Part shown: positions 17,661 through 26,046 of the stretch, piece after piece
How positions within the stretch are numbered: the stretch's first letter is position 1
Layout: the number at the start of each line of letters is the position of its first letter
Source of the DNA: Gammaproteobacteria bacterium
GTDB lineage: Bacteria; Pseudomonadota; Gammaproteobacteria; Pseudomonadales; Azotimanducaceae
NCBI GenBank assembly: GCA_026707045.1
Contig: JAPOXO010000126.1
Coordinates: 49,045 to 99,642, forward strand
DNA: 50,598 bases
Direction: 5' to 3'
Program-made: the position numbers and the translations under genes
The notes under the pieces: model-generated
Told to the model about the DNA's origin: nothing
Seen by the model: only the letters and a program-made list of their open reading frames with translations
The model's database searches: none

Positions 17661-18443
17661 CTAATCTTTTAAAGAAAACCGAATGGAAGAACGAATCTGG
17701 AGATCCTCGACTCCTCGTTTGCGCAGAGTAGACGGAAACTTTGGAAATGGCGCAGCGCGACGTACCATTCTGAGAGCTTCCTCATCTAGCTCCACGAATC
17801 CTGAGGACTTGGACAATCGAATCGAGTCGACATTACCTTCGGAATAGAGAGTAAAAGCCACCTCAGCTCGACCTTCCTCTTTTGCCCGTCGAGACGTCTT
17901 GGGGTACTTTTTGAAACGATTCAGGTGAGCGGTTACTCGAACCATATAAGAGTTAGAAACCCGATCTGAGGATCCGACTTGATTGGAGCTGCCAGGTCCC
18001 GACCCTTGAATCTCCTTTGATGGATTGGAATGTTCGAGGTCCAAGACTGCAAGCGGAATGGACATTGTGGGGACACTTAGAGGCGTGACTTCATTTGGGT
18101 CGAACTGAAAAACGGGCGACGGAATTTCGGGGGGTGGCTGTTCAATTAGTTGGGGTGGATCTACCGATTGTTCGAATTCTGCCATTGCAGTTTCGTTTTG
18201 CAGTTCATCCAATGCGGGTTCTTCGAGAAAGTCTGTTAGCTGTGATTGATTAATTGGTGGGGCGATTGAAAGTCCTACATGAACACCTTCGTTTCCAAAA
18301 CTAGCTCCATGACTGACTCCAAACCCTAGCCATGAAACAATTACCAATGCATGCGCAGACGTAGCAACGAGTACAGCGATCGGCCATCTCGTACGGTGCC
18401 CCATCGCAATCCACGAATTGGTCTGGTCTTGCGGATCACTCAC
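17661..18443 (-). CDS. tonB: TonB-family energy transducer
   Basis: TonB spans the periplasm and passes inner-membrane proton-motive force to outer-membrane receptors. The 260-residue protein has one N-terminal membrane anchor (PIAVLVATSAHALVIVSWLG). A periplasmic linker with only modest proline content follows (QPPPEIPSP). The C-terminal domain lies at about 170-258: YMVRVTAHLNRFKKYPKTSR, GRAEVAFTLYSEGNVDSIRL, LDEEALRMVRRAAPFPKFP. The start is GTG inside the 3' end of the second exbD gene (8-base overlap). It closes a receptor-exbB-exbD-exbD-tonB run on one strand, so it probably serves that receptor. Confidence 0.92.
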   Translation of the reverse strand: MSDPQDQTNSWIAMGHRTRWPIAVLVATSAHALVIVSWLGFGVSHGASFGNEGVHVGLSIAPPINQSQLTDFLEEPALDELQNETAMAEFEQSVDPPQLIEQPPPEIPSPVFQFDPNEVTPLSVPTMSIPLAVLDLEHSNPSKEIQGSGPGSSNQVGSSDRVSNSYMVRVTAHLNRFKKYPKTSRRAKEEGRAEVAFTLYSEGNVDSIRLSKSSGFVELDEEALRMVRRAAPFPKFPSTLRKRGVEDLQIRSSIRFSLKD

Positions 18444-18861
18444 GGGAACTCAAAGTCTGAAGAGTTGCCAGTGCGACTTCGCCAATGCCCGCATCTCGAA
18501 GAATTCCCAAAATTGTCCGAGTACGTATCGCCGCTAGCCGAGCGTCTGCTTTGACAAGAATATGAGGTGGAGGAGTGGAGTCACTTTCGACAATTAAGGA
18601 CTTCAATTGAGAAACCAATTCATCCCGTGCTACTAGTACTCCATTTAGATAAATCTGTTCATCGATCGTAATAGAAACTGTGATTGGATTCGGTTTACGT
18701 TCTGACTCGCTTTCGGAAATAGGTGTATCTAAAGTTACGGAATCAGATTTTTGGACCTGTCCGGCGATCATGAAGAAGGCCAGCATCAGAAACACAACAT
18801 TAATCAAAGGTATTAGCTGGGTTTCCGACTTCGGCGGACTTCTATCTATGTCCAACTTCAT
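18436..18861 (-). CDS. exbD: ExbD-family protein with Asn at the proton-carrier position
   Basis: A 141-residue ExbD/TolR-family protein: a short cytoplasmic N-terminus, one membrane helix (IPLINVVFLMLAFFMIAGQV) and a periplasmic domain (VSITIDEQIYLNGVLVARDE, ILVKADARLAAIRTRTILG). ExbD helices normally carry an essential aspartate (Asp25 in E. coli) in a PxxD context. Here the codon at 18799-18801 gives Asn21. The neighbouring ExbD has Asp at its own residue 21. The rest of the protein is intact, so it does not look like a decaying gene. It overlaps the first exbD by four bases (ATGA) and tonB by eight. It may form the non-protonating half of an ExbD heterodimer; this is inference. Confidence 0.9.
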   Translation of the reverse strand: MKLDIDRSPPKSETQLIPLINVVFLMLAFFMIAGQVQKSDSVTLDTPISESESERKPNPITVSITIDEQIYLNGVLVARDELVSQLKSLIVESDSTPPPHILVKADARLAAIRTRTILGILRDAGIGEVALATLQTLSSRE

Positions 18862-19256
18862 GGCTCCGCTTCCTTGATCACCAGATTTTTTGCACCCGCC
18901 TCAGCCAACCTGTCCAGAACAGTTACAAGAGCTTGAGTAGAGATTGAGGGTCGAGTGTCAACGATATAGGATGCTTCCATGTCCGATCCAATCCACCGAG
19001 AAAGTTCGTTTGGATTTGAAGTTGATACCCTTTGATTATCGGCCGATATGACTCCGTCTTCAGTTTCAATCAATAGCTCTCGAACAACTATTTCCACGTT
19101 GGACGCGGACGGAGCGGAATAACTCACAGGCAATTGTTTCTCTTTTGCCATAGAAGTCGTGAGCATGAAAAACAAGAGCAAAATAAAAACAACGTCCACA
19201 AGGGGTACCAAGCTAATGTGTTTTCTACGAAAATGAAAATAATCTTTTATTTTCAA
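18858..19256 (-). CDS. exbD: ExbD, proton channel accessory subunit
   Basis: A 132-residue ExbD. It has the short basic N-terminus, the membrane helix PLVDVVFILLLFFMLTTSM with the conserved Asp (Asp21, codon 19194-19196), and a periplasmic domain (ELLIETEDGVISADNQ, ALVTVLDRLAEAGAKNLVIK). ExbD sits inside the ExbB pentamer and its Asp is required for proton use. The start is TTG 19256, 13 bases after the exbB stop. The stop overlaps the ATG of the second exbD as ATGA. Together the genes encode a complete ExbB/ExbD/TonB motor. Confidence 0.92.
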   Translation of the reverse strand: MKIKDYFHFRRKHISLVPLVDVVFILLLFFMLTTSMAKEKQLPVSYSAPSASNVEIVVRELLIETEDGVISADNQRVSTSNPNELSRWIGSDMEASYIVDTRPSISTQALVTVLDRLAEAGAKNLVIKEAEP

Positions 19257-19269
19257 AATGTTATTACCA

Positions 19270-19905
19270 CTACTTGCGTTTGTTGTCGAAGTGAAACGAC
19301 GTGAACAGCTGAGTTATGCAATCGTTAAACTGAGTGGCGACCCGTTGTACCTTTCGGTCCATCCAACTGTGAGCAACCAGCGCTGGGATAGCCACGCTCA
19401 AACCGAGTGCAGTTGTGATCAACGCCTGCCAGATTCCACGAGACAGTACTGACGGGTCAACCTGAGTTCCGGCTGCCTCCATAGCTTGGAAGGCGTCAAT
19501 CATTCCCAGCACCGTCCCAAGCAGTCCTAGCAGCGGGCTCAATGTGCCAATAGTCTCTAAAGCAGGAAGAAACGAACGCAAGGCATTAAGCTTAAATATC
19601 GCAATTCGGTCTAACTCCTCTTTTAGCACATCTTCATCGGTTTCGCCATTGTTCAAGTTTTGCATAGCGAATTGAGCAACGTCCCCAACAAAAATCCCCG
19701 AAGAAAGCTGATCGATAGCTGGCTTATAGTCTCCACGCCGCCACATTGAGAGTACCTGATCCAGATTGCCTTCGTCTTCAGGCTTCGTAGTCGCGAATTG
19801 CCATAGCTTAAGCACTATGATTGAAACAGCAGCTACTGACATTGCCAGTAGTACCCAGACGACGGGACCACCCACATTCAGGAAATCTACAAGATGATCA
19901 AGCAA
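19270..19905 (-). CDS. exbB: ExbB/TolQ-type proton channel protein
   Basis: A 211-residue MotA/TolQ/ExbB protein that forms the pentameric inner-membrane channel around ExbD. Three membrane helices are visible: GGPVVWVLLAMSVAAVSIIV, LETIGTLSPLLGLLGTVLGM and ALITTALGLSVAIPALVAHS. A large cytoplasmic loop separates the first two. The second and third helices keep the threonines typical of ExbB (LLGTVLG and ITTALG). The start is taken as TTG 19905; no ATG is in frame nearby. A strong hairpin lies just upstream, between the receptor gene and this one. Confidence 0.92.
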   Translation of the reverse strand: MLDHLVDFLNVGGPVVWVLLAMSVAAVSIIVLKLWQFATTKPEDEGNLDQVLSMWRRGDYKPAIDQLSSGIFVGDVAQFAMQNLNNGETDEDVLKEELDRIAIFKLNALRSFLPALETIGTLSPLLGLLGTVLGMIDAFQAMEAAGTQVDPSVLSRGIWQALITTALGLSVAIPALVAHSWMDRKVQRVATQFNDCITQLFTSFHFDNKRK

Positions 19906-19940
19906 GGTTAGGTGACTCCATCAATCTCAACTACGGCTGA

Positions 19941-19978
19941 TCGTGGCGGATAGACGTTGGATGGTCTAGCTGCCACGA
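19941..19978 (-). repeat. Long hairpin between the TonB-dependent receptor gene and exbB
   Basis: TCGTGGC (19941-19947) pairs with GCCACGA (19972-19978), and TAGAC (19951-19955) pairs with GTCTA (19964-19968) around an eight-base loop. The two stems are joined by a short internal region with one wobble, one normal pair and one mismatch. In total about 14 pairs can form. No T-run follows on the minus strand, so it is not a classical terminator. It may stabilise receptor mRNA or partly attenuate transcription into exbB. Confidence 0.5.
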
Positions 19979-20065
19979 GAGCGAATACACTGGCCAAGCC
20001 CCGGCATGATTCGAAGCACCGTGACAGCCGAGGAACGTTAGATTTACTCCATCTACTTCAGCCGA

Positions 20066-22675
20066 TCACTGGAATCTTGTTCCTAGCTCGATCCAAAATC
20101 GACGGCCTTGGCTAAATCTTCTCCGAGTGCTTACGGTACTCTGATCAACAATTTGATCAAATAGATTGTTGACTTCCAGTGTTGCAAACATTGACCACCG
20201 TTGAGTTAGCTTGCCGGTCCAGGAAATCTTCGAATTGATCGTTAGCAAACTGTCGAAGTCATAATCTTGGTAGATGTCATAGGTCAAGCCAGTCGAGGCA
20301 TCGGTGTAGTCCTCTCGCGAATCGCGTGCAACAGTTCCACCGCGCCTGTGATTGAAGTAATTCGTCCAACTAATACTCCAAACGGGAATTTCTGTTGTTG
20401 TGTAAAACCCGATTGTGAAAGGAATGTTGTAGTCCCAGGGTGGCAATTCATCGAATGAGACTAAGCCGCCTTCGTAGTAGACCAAATCCTCTTCAAGTTG
20501 CTCATCGTATCCCGCGTCGTCCTGACGGTTGCTTGTAGAGTCTCGATACCCTAGACTGAAGGTGAAGTGCGTATTCGTCTGTCCGAACGAAATGGATTCG
20601 GCATTTGTAATTGTTGTTGAAATGCTCTGCGATGCACTCTCTCCGAGATTGGTGTAGTAATACAAGCCATCATCATTTCGACGCCGTGAGACCCCATCTT
20701 TGTTGTTGCGACTTACAAAGGAGACGGTTGCATGCACGAGCTTTCCTTCGGACCGTGACCAGCCGAGCGAGTATTCATCCGAATATGGCGTACTTAGGTC
20801 CGATGCGCCGGTTCGATCGTCATAGGTGAGGTGTGTGCAATTCACAAAGTCCGACACGGAACACGGTACTTCCTCTCCCGCCCGTCCCCTGGGTCGAGTC
20901 AAATTTGCATACGACTCTCGCCAGCCGTAGATCTCATCGTTAAGTTCATAGCGGAAGAAGCTTCTACCGTAGTATCGGCTTGTACCGGCAGAGAAAGAAC
21001 CGTATGAAGTTGGATAGCTTAAGCTAATTCGCGGAGAGATATTGAAATTATCGAGATAGCTCTCCCAGTCAGCTCGCAGCCCCAATGTGATCGCTGCCGA
21101 CTGGAGAAATCCAGTGTTTAGTAGCGTGACTACGTCCTGAACGTAAAGAGAAAGTTCTTGATATGAAACGTCCACTTTTCCGGAATACCAGAACGAGCGC
21201 CGTTGTAGGAACTCGTCCCCCGCACTACTGACGCCATCTCCATCTTGGTCGCGGCATCCCAACCTGCCGTTGTCCCGAACACAGAAGAATTGTTCGAAAA
21301 TTACATCATCGGGACGTTCATAAAAACTGCTCGTTCCTCGCAGTTCTCCCCCCATCGTGATGGACTGGGTTCCAAAGTCGTGTGTGAAGTCGTTGAACTC
21401 CCACTTGGGCTTCACGCTCCAACGAGTCTGCTCTTGATTGGAACTACCGAACGCCCCTTCAAATCTGGACATTCCACTGCTTTCCAAGTACTCGTGGTAC
21501 GTGAAGAAACTCGTCTCGCTCTCCAAGGAATCTGACAGCTGGTCGATCGAGAACTTGAGGTTCAGAGAGCCCTTTTCTTTCACTGTGCTTACATCTACTG
21601 TCGTACCGATTCCTTGGTGTTCCTGGACAAACATTCCCGTGTATGTGGTGGATGTGAGTCCATCATGAGATCGGTTGGAATATCGAAAGGACACCTCAAG
21701 ATCGTATTCTCCAATGGTAGTGTTGACCTTGCCGACCAAGTTATTGATTGAATCTTCGTAATCAATGAGCCGTATGATGTCAGCATCATCTTCAAATTCC
21801 TGACCAAATACCGAAGTGCGACGATTGAACGAGAGTGTCAGACCTAAGTCTTCCGTTATGCCGTACTGTACGGAAAGACGGTAGTTTGCTTTCTCATAGT
21901 CGGGCGTGTAAACCGCTCGATACTTGTCAGCAACCGAAATGTCATCCTCAGTAACATGGAACTTTTCCCAGTCGTCCCGCTGCAACTGGTAGGTGAAGCT
22001 GAACATGTCCTCGCCCTTGTAGGATTTGAGCTCGGATGCAACCACACCTCCGGTAAAGCCTCCATATTCGACTGGAATGTTGCTATCGAACACTTGTACT
22101 TCCTCTAGCAACTCGACATCAATGTAGTAGCCCTGTGGAGAACTACCACCGTGAGGAGCCACGAGGCTCGGCGTACTCCAAATATCCTCGGAAGCAGCCG
22201 GATTCAAATCGTTGGTGGTATCCGTGCCATCTAACAAGAACAGGTTCTGGTAGAACACATTCCCGTGAATAGAAACCTCATCAGGTCGAAGCGATGCATT
22301 GCCTGCTGACAAGTCGCTGGAGCGGGAAAAATTAACGTTGGGATTCAAACGAAGAAGGTCTGAAAGATTGCCTTCACCCAGTGGAGCCTCACCAATGGCT
22401 TCCTCGGTGTAGGTAGTGGTACCGGGTTCGATCTCAATCGGAGAAGCTTCGATTTCAATCTCTATGACCTCTGCGTCGTCTTCTGCTTCTTCTCCAGACG
22501 ATGCTTGTTGTGCGAGAGCGGGTAAACCAAAAGCGAGTAATAAGAAAAACAGGATTGTCCCGAGCAACGACCGCTTGCGGGCTGAAGTCTCACTCGTGAA
22601 AAATCTAGAGAGTTTCGATTGTGAGACAGGATTCTCTGTCGACTTGTCGACACGAACTGAGTTGCATGGTTTCAT
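20066..22675 (-). CDS. TonB-dependent outer-membrane receptor
   Basis: A receptor of about 870 residues. A positively charged stretch precedes a signal peptide, RSLLGTILFFLLLAFGLPALAQ, cut probably after LAQ. An acidic segment with a TonB-box-like run (EVIEIEIEAS) comes next. The plug domain follows (NLSDLLRLNPNVNF, SIHGNVFYQNLFLLDG, VQVFDSNIPVEYGGFTGG), then a beta-barrel ending FWIELGTRFQ. I place the start at ATG 22675, with GGGGA about nine bases upstream; the open frame reaches back to 22789. One barrel loop has two cysteines and an EF-hand-like DQDGDG loop, and another loop has a second cysteine pair. The substrate cannot be named. The gene precedes its own exbB-exbD-exbD-tonB set. Confidence 0.9.
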   Translation of the reverse strand: MKPCNSVRVDKSTENPVSQSKLSRFFTSETSARKRSLLGTILFFLLLAFGLPALAQQASSGEEAEDDAEVIEIEIEASPIEIEPGTTTYTEEAIGEAPLGEGNLSDLLRLNPNVNFSRSSDLSAGNASLRPDEVSIHGNVFYQNLFLLDGTDTTNDLNPAASEDIWSTPSLVAPHGGSSPQGYYIDVELLEEVQVFDSNIPVEYGGFTGGVVASELKSYKGEDMFSFTYQLQRDDWEKFHVTEDDISVADKYRAVYTPDYEKANYRLSVQYGITEDLGLTLSFNRRTSVFGQEFEDDADIIRLIDYEDSINNLVGKVNTTIGEYDLEVSFRYSNRSHDGLTSTTYTGMFVQEHQGIGTTVDVSTVKEKGSLNLKFSIDQLSDSLESETSFFTYHEYLESSGMSRFEGAFGSSNQEQTRWSVKPKWEFNDFTHDFGTQSITMGGELRGTSSFYERPDDVIFEQFFCVRDNGRLGCRDQDGDGVSSAGDEFLQRRSFWYSGKVDVSYQELSLYVQDVVTLLNTGFLQSAAITLGLRADWESYLDNFNISPRISLSYPTSYGSFSAGTSRYYGRSFFRYELNDEIYGWRESYANLTRPRGRAGEEVPCSVSDFVNCTHLTYDDRTGASDLSTPYSDEYSLGWSRSEGKLVHATVSFVSRNNKDGVSRRRNDDGLYYYTNLGESASQSISTTITNAESISFGQTNTHFTFSLGYRDSTSNRQDDAGYDEQLEEDLVYYEGGLVSFDELPPWDYNIPFTIGFYTTTEIPVWSISWTNYFNHRRGGTVARDSREDYTDASTGLTYDIYQDYDFDSLLTINSKISWTGKLTQRWSMFATLEVNNLFDQIVDQSTVSTRRRFSQGRRFWIELGTRFQ

Positions 22676-22803
22676 AGTGGCTATCCCCAAGAGGTGGACC
22701 GAGCACGTACCTACCAAAGAACCAGTCGCTTTGTTGCAGAGAAGACCGATCCCGTTGCGTACGTCGCTCGAGTCGGCATTTTCTGACATTTTAGAGAAAA
22801 GCG

Positions 22804-25800
22804 TCAGCTGCTTGCTTCGAGTTCCACCAATTTTGGAATGTCTGTAAGGTACACGGCACAGCGAACCGGACGATCTTCAACTCTCCTCAGCACACGCGCA
22901 TAAAGTGCCATTTGATCCGAATATCTGCGCACGGCGAACCGTTCCAGTTCCTCTTTTTCCTCCCGTCCGATCATTGCCGTCTTGTAGTCAATAATCCAAC
23001 GGGTGTCTTCGGAGTCCACAAAAGTCCGATCTATGACAATATTTCGGACTGAATCGTCAATCCAAGTCGAAAACGGTGCTTCGGACTGAGCCAGCTGATG
23101 CTTGCCATCTAGTATCCACCGTCCGGTTTTATCGTCCAAAACCCGTGTGAGATGCTGTTGGGCTCTTTCAATCACCCAGGGTAGGTTAGATCCATCCACC
23201 CCTTCAGCCCGCAGTCGGTTCCTCCAAAGAGTGGTTCGTTCGTTGTCGATGACATCAAGCGAAAATTGCTGAGTCTCAGCAATTCGATGAAGTTCTCTGT
23301 GTACAAGATTTCCTAGTGCAAGTTCGCGTTGAAATCCAATAGGAGACAAGTCGGCCTGGCGTATTTGACGGGCTGATTGAAGGGAGGAGGGAATTTTGAA
23401 CTTGGCACTGTTCGGCTCAAACATATAGTCGGGGTCCAGACGAGTAAGCATCGTGCTTGTGCTCGTCTCAACAGAGTTGTGAATTTCGCTACCCTTAACG
23501 ACAGTCGCGTCATGAAGTACAAGGGCGATTTGAGCGAAGAGACTTCCCTTCTTGGCACGCATGAATTCCTCTTTACAGCTCCCAAACAGAGTTAGGGACT
23601 TGCGTGCTCGTGTAATTGCAACGTAAAGCAGGCGCTTGAGCTCGTTTTCACGTTTGGTCTTCTGTTCCTCTTGAAGCCACGAATACAGAGAATCCTCTTC
23701 GTTACTCAGGTTCAGTGCAATGAGAAGGTCGCGGTCATAAGGTTGCCATTGAATCAAGTCTCTCGAGTCACTTCTTGACTGCCGATTTAGGTCGGGCAGA
23801 ATCACGTGATCGAACTCGAGCCCTTTTGCTTTGTGAATGGTCATGATTTCGACATCTGCCGAATCTGCTTCTTCGGTCGCATATTCGGATTCGATTCGGG
23901 TCCAGAGTTCGTCCATGCGAATCTCACCACGTGTACATGACTCCACCAGCGTGAGGAATCTTTCAGCGTTGATCAAAGTATCAGGTTCGTTGTACGCGTC
24001 GTTGCCGCCGAGTCGGAACCAGATCCTCTCCAGTTGTGATCGCAAGGTCAATTTTCGATCGCCTTCCAGCTGATTGAATGGCTTTCGAATTCGATTCAGG
24101 ATGCGTCTTCCCAAGTTGGAAAGTGAATTGCAATTCAGCATCTCGCTTCCGGTATCGAGCGATGAAAGGATCTCTAAATCGGGCAAGGTCATTCCGCATA
24201 ACGGCGACCGAAAGAAAGAAAGCCACGCAAGTCGGTTCCGATTGTCGTTTATCGCTTGTAGCAAGGAGAATAGATCTCGCACTACAGGCACATCTGAAAG
24301 TGGAGCAATTTCTACGCCTCGCCATGTTAGTCCTTCTTCGCGAAGCGCATTGAAATACACAGGCAAACGGGTTCTTATCTGAACAAGCATTCCAATGGAT
24401 TCGTCTGGATTGGCTACCGAGATTTGCGAGATTTTCTTTGCAACTTCTCGGGCTTCTTGTTGTGAATCGGGATCGTTGGTGCAAACGATAATCTCCACCT
24501 CACCTTCCAGATCCATCTGAGTTGGAATTGACCGCGCATACGCAACTGCGCCTATGGAAGAGTCGTCTTTGTCTCCAAAGATGCTTGGACACAATTGATT
24601 GACCCAATCAACAACATTTGCTGAAGAGCGAAAATTGCTAGTGAGCTGGCGTGGCTCAACTTGTACGGAATGCAATCCATGTTCAAAAGTGTCTTGAAAC
24701 AGCTTGAGATCTGCGTCGCGGAATCCATAAATTGACTGCATCGGATCTCCAACGGCAAAAAAGGTATTGCCAGAGTCAGGATTCCACGAACTCATGACAC
24801 GATCAAGCAAATCGAATTGGGCTTGTGATGTGTCTTGGTACTCGTCAATGAGAATGTGAGAGATTCGATAATCCAGAGCAAGCGCTAGTTCTGATGGTTG
24901 ATCGTCACTGGATAGTGCACGCTGCGCCGCAAATGACAACTCAGTGAAATCAACAATTTCTCTCTGACGAAAAATATGGTTCAACTGCTCAATGAGAGTC
25001 GAAAGCACAATAGCCAAACTCTCCAAAGCTTCAGTATGTGTCTCAGGAATGTTTCGGTCCGGAATAGTTCTTAGCCGTGCAAAAATGTCGGTGAGTCCGA
25101 GTATTCTCGTTCGCTCCAGTGCGTATTTGCAGGACTCTTTAGCTGGTATCTTTGGTGGAAATCCCTGCCGGACAGTAACGTCATTTCGAAGTGTTCCCTT
25201 CTGTGTAACCAAGATATTGGCAAGAATCCTCCAATCGCTAGGTTGCTGCAGATTGAAAAACTCTTTCATTAGGTAGCTTGCTGAATGCTCAGCTAGTGAT
25301 CCATAGAGAACATACAAATCCAAGGGAATAACAGCCCTTGCCTCATCGATCAATGCATCAAGGTAGTTTGTTCTTACTTGGGTCAGCCTTCTAGTTAGAT
25401 GTTTGATCCCGTCCGGTTTCGCCACCTCCGCCATGAGCGTGCGTATTGGTGCGATCCAGTGTTGTCGCTTGGCGAGCATAGTTGTTAATTCACGTAAAGC
25501 CTTGGTGTAGTCGTTGTCAAGTAGCGCAAGAATGGACGCTATGTCGTCTGCGAAGGCATCGTCCGAATTGATTAGTCCCAGGAATTGAGCGGTAGCGTCT
25601 TGGTAAATCAGGCTTGAGTCGTCGAGCCTTTGATAGTCGAGACTCAACTGACTCTCGTAAGGCATCCTCTGTACTAGACTGTAGGCGAAGCTATCTATGG
25701 TTTGAATCTTGAGACGCTGTGGATTTAGCTGCAAGTCCCAATGCCTCTGCCGACTCCGTTCCAATGCTGCCTGAGCGACCTCCGACTCTCCCTGGGTGAG

Positions 25801-26046
25801 TTCCAGAAGTACTCGAGACTTCATCTCATGTGCGGCTTTTCTTGTAAAAGTTATCGCAAGTATTTCTTCCGGCTGATTCACGATTCCGAGTAATCTCAGG
25901 TAACGGGACACTAGAAGTGTTGTTTTTCCTGAACCTGCGGGCGCTTGGACTATGTAAGACGAATGGGGAGAGGTAACTTCGTCCCTTACGGATTGATCGG
26001 TTGCCGCGTCTACGGCGAGTCGGAGAGTGTTCCTAGAATCTGTCAT
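22804..26046 (-). CDS. AddA-like UvrD-family helicase/nuclease
   Basis: A 1080-residue superfamily 1A helicase with a C-terminal RecB-type nuclease, as in AddA. Helicase motifs in order are APAGSGKTT (Walker A, residues 35-43), AITFTRKAAHEM, LIDEYQDTSQAQ (Walker B), VGDPMQSIYGFRDAD, LTSNFRSS, IMTIHKAKGLEFDHVILPD and LLYVAITRARKSL. The nuclease region shows GNLVHRELHRIAE, IVIDRTF and the catalytic core IIDYKTA. It overlaps the upstream AddB-like gene by four bases (ATGA), so the two should form one double-strand-break resection enzyme. recBCD is not in the window. The receptor gene begins downstream on the same strand. Confidence 0.88.
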   Translation of the reverse strand: MTDSRNTLRLAVDAATDQSVRDEVTSPHSSYIVQAPAGSGKTTLLVSRYLRLLGIVNQPEEILAITFTRKAAHEMKSRVLLELTQGESEVAQAALERSRQRHWDLQLNPQRLKIQTIDSFAYSLVQRMPYESQLSLDYQRLDDSSLIYQDATAQFLGLINSDDAFADDIASILALLDNDYTKALRELTTMLAKRQHWIAPIRTLMAEVAKPDGIKHLTRRLTQVRTNYLDALIDEARAVIPLDLYVLYGSLAEHSASYLMKEFFNLQQPSDWRILANILVTQKGTLRNDVTVRQGFPPKIPAKESCKYALERTRILGLTDIFARLRTIPDRNIPETHTEALESLAIVLSTLIEQLNHIFRQREIVDFTELSFAAQRALSSDDQPSELALALDYRISHILIDEYQDTSQAQFDLLDRVMSSWNPDSGNTFFAVGDPMQSIYGFRDADLKLFQDTFEHGLHSVQVEPRQLTSNFRSSANVVDWVNQLCPSIFGDKDDSSIGAVAYARSIPTQMDLEGEVEIIVCTNDPDSQQEAREVAKKISQISVANPDESIGMLVQIRTRLPVYFNALREEGLTWRGVEIAPLSDVPVVRDLFSLLQAINDNRNRLAWLSFFRSPLCGMTLPDLEILSSLDTGSEMLNCNSLSNLGRRILNRIRKPFNQLEGDRKLTLRSQLERIWFRLGGNDAYNEPDTLINAERFLTLVESCTRGEIRMDELWTRIESEYATEEADSADVEIMTIHKAKGLEFDHVILPDLNRQSRSDSRDLIQWQPYDRDLLIALNLSNEEDSLYSWLQEEQKTKRENELKRLLYVAITRARKSLTLFGSCKEEFMRAKKGSLFAQIALVLHDATVVKGSEIHNSVETSTSTMLTRLDPDYMFEPNSAKFKIPSSLQSARQIRQADLSPIGFQRELALGNLVHRELHRIAETQQFSLDVIDNERTTLWRNRLRAEGVDGSNLPWVIERAQQHLTRVLDDKTGRWILDGKHQLAQSEAPFSTWIDDSVRNIVIDRTFVDSEDTRWIIDYKTAMIGREEKEELERFAVRRYSDQMALYARVLRRVEDRPVRCAVYLTDIPKLVELEASS

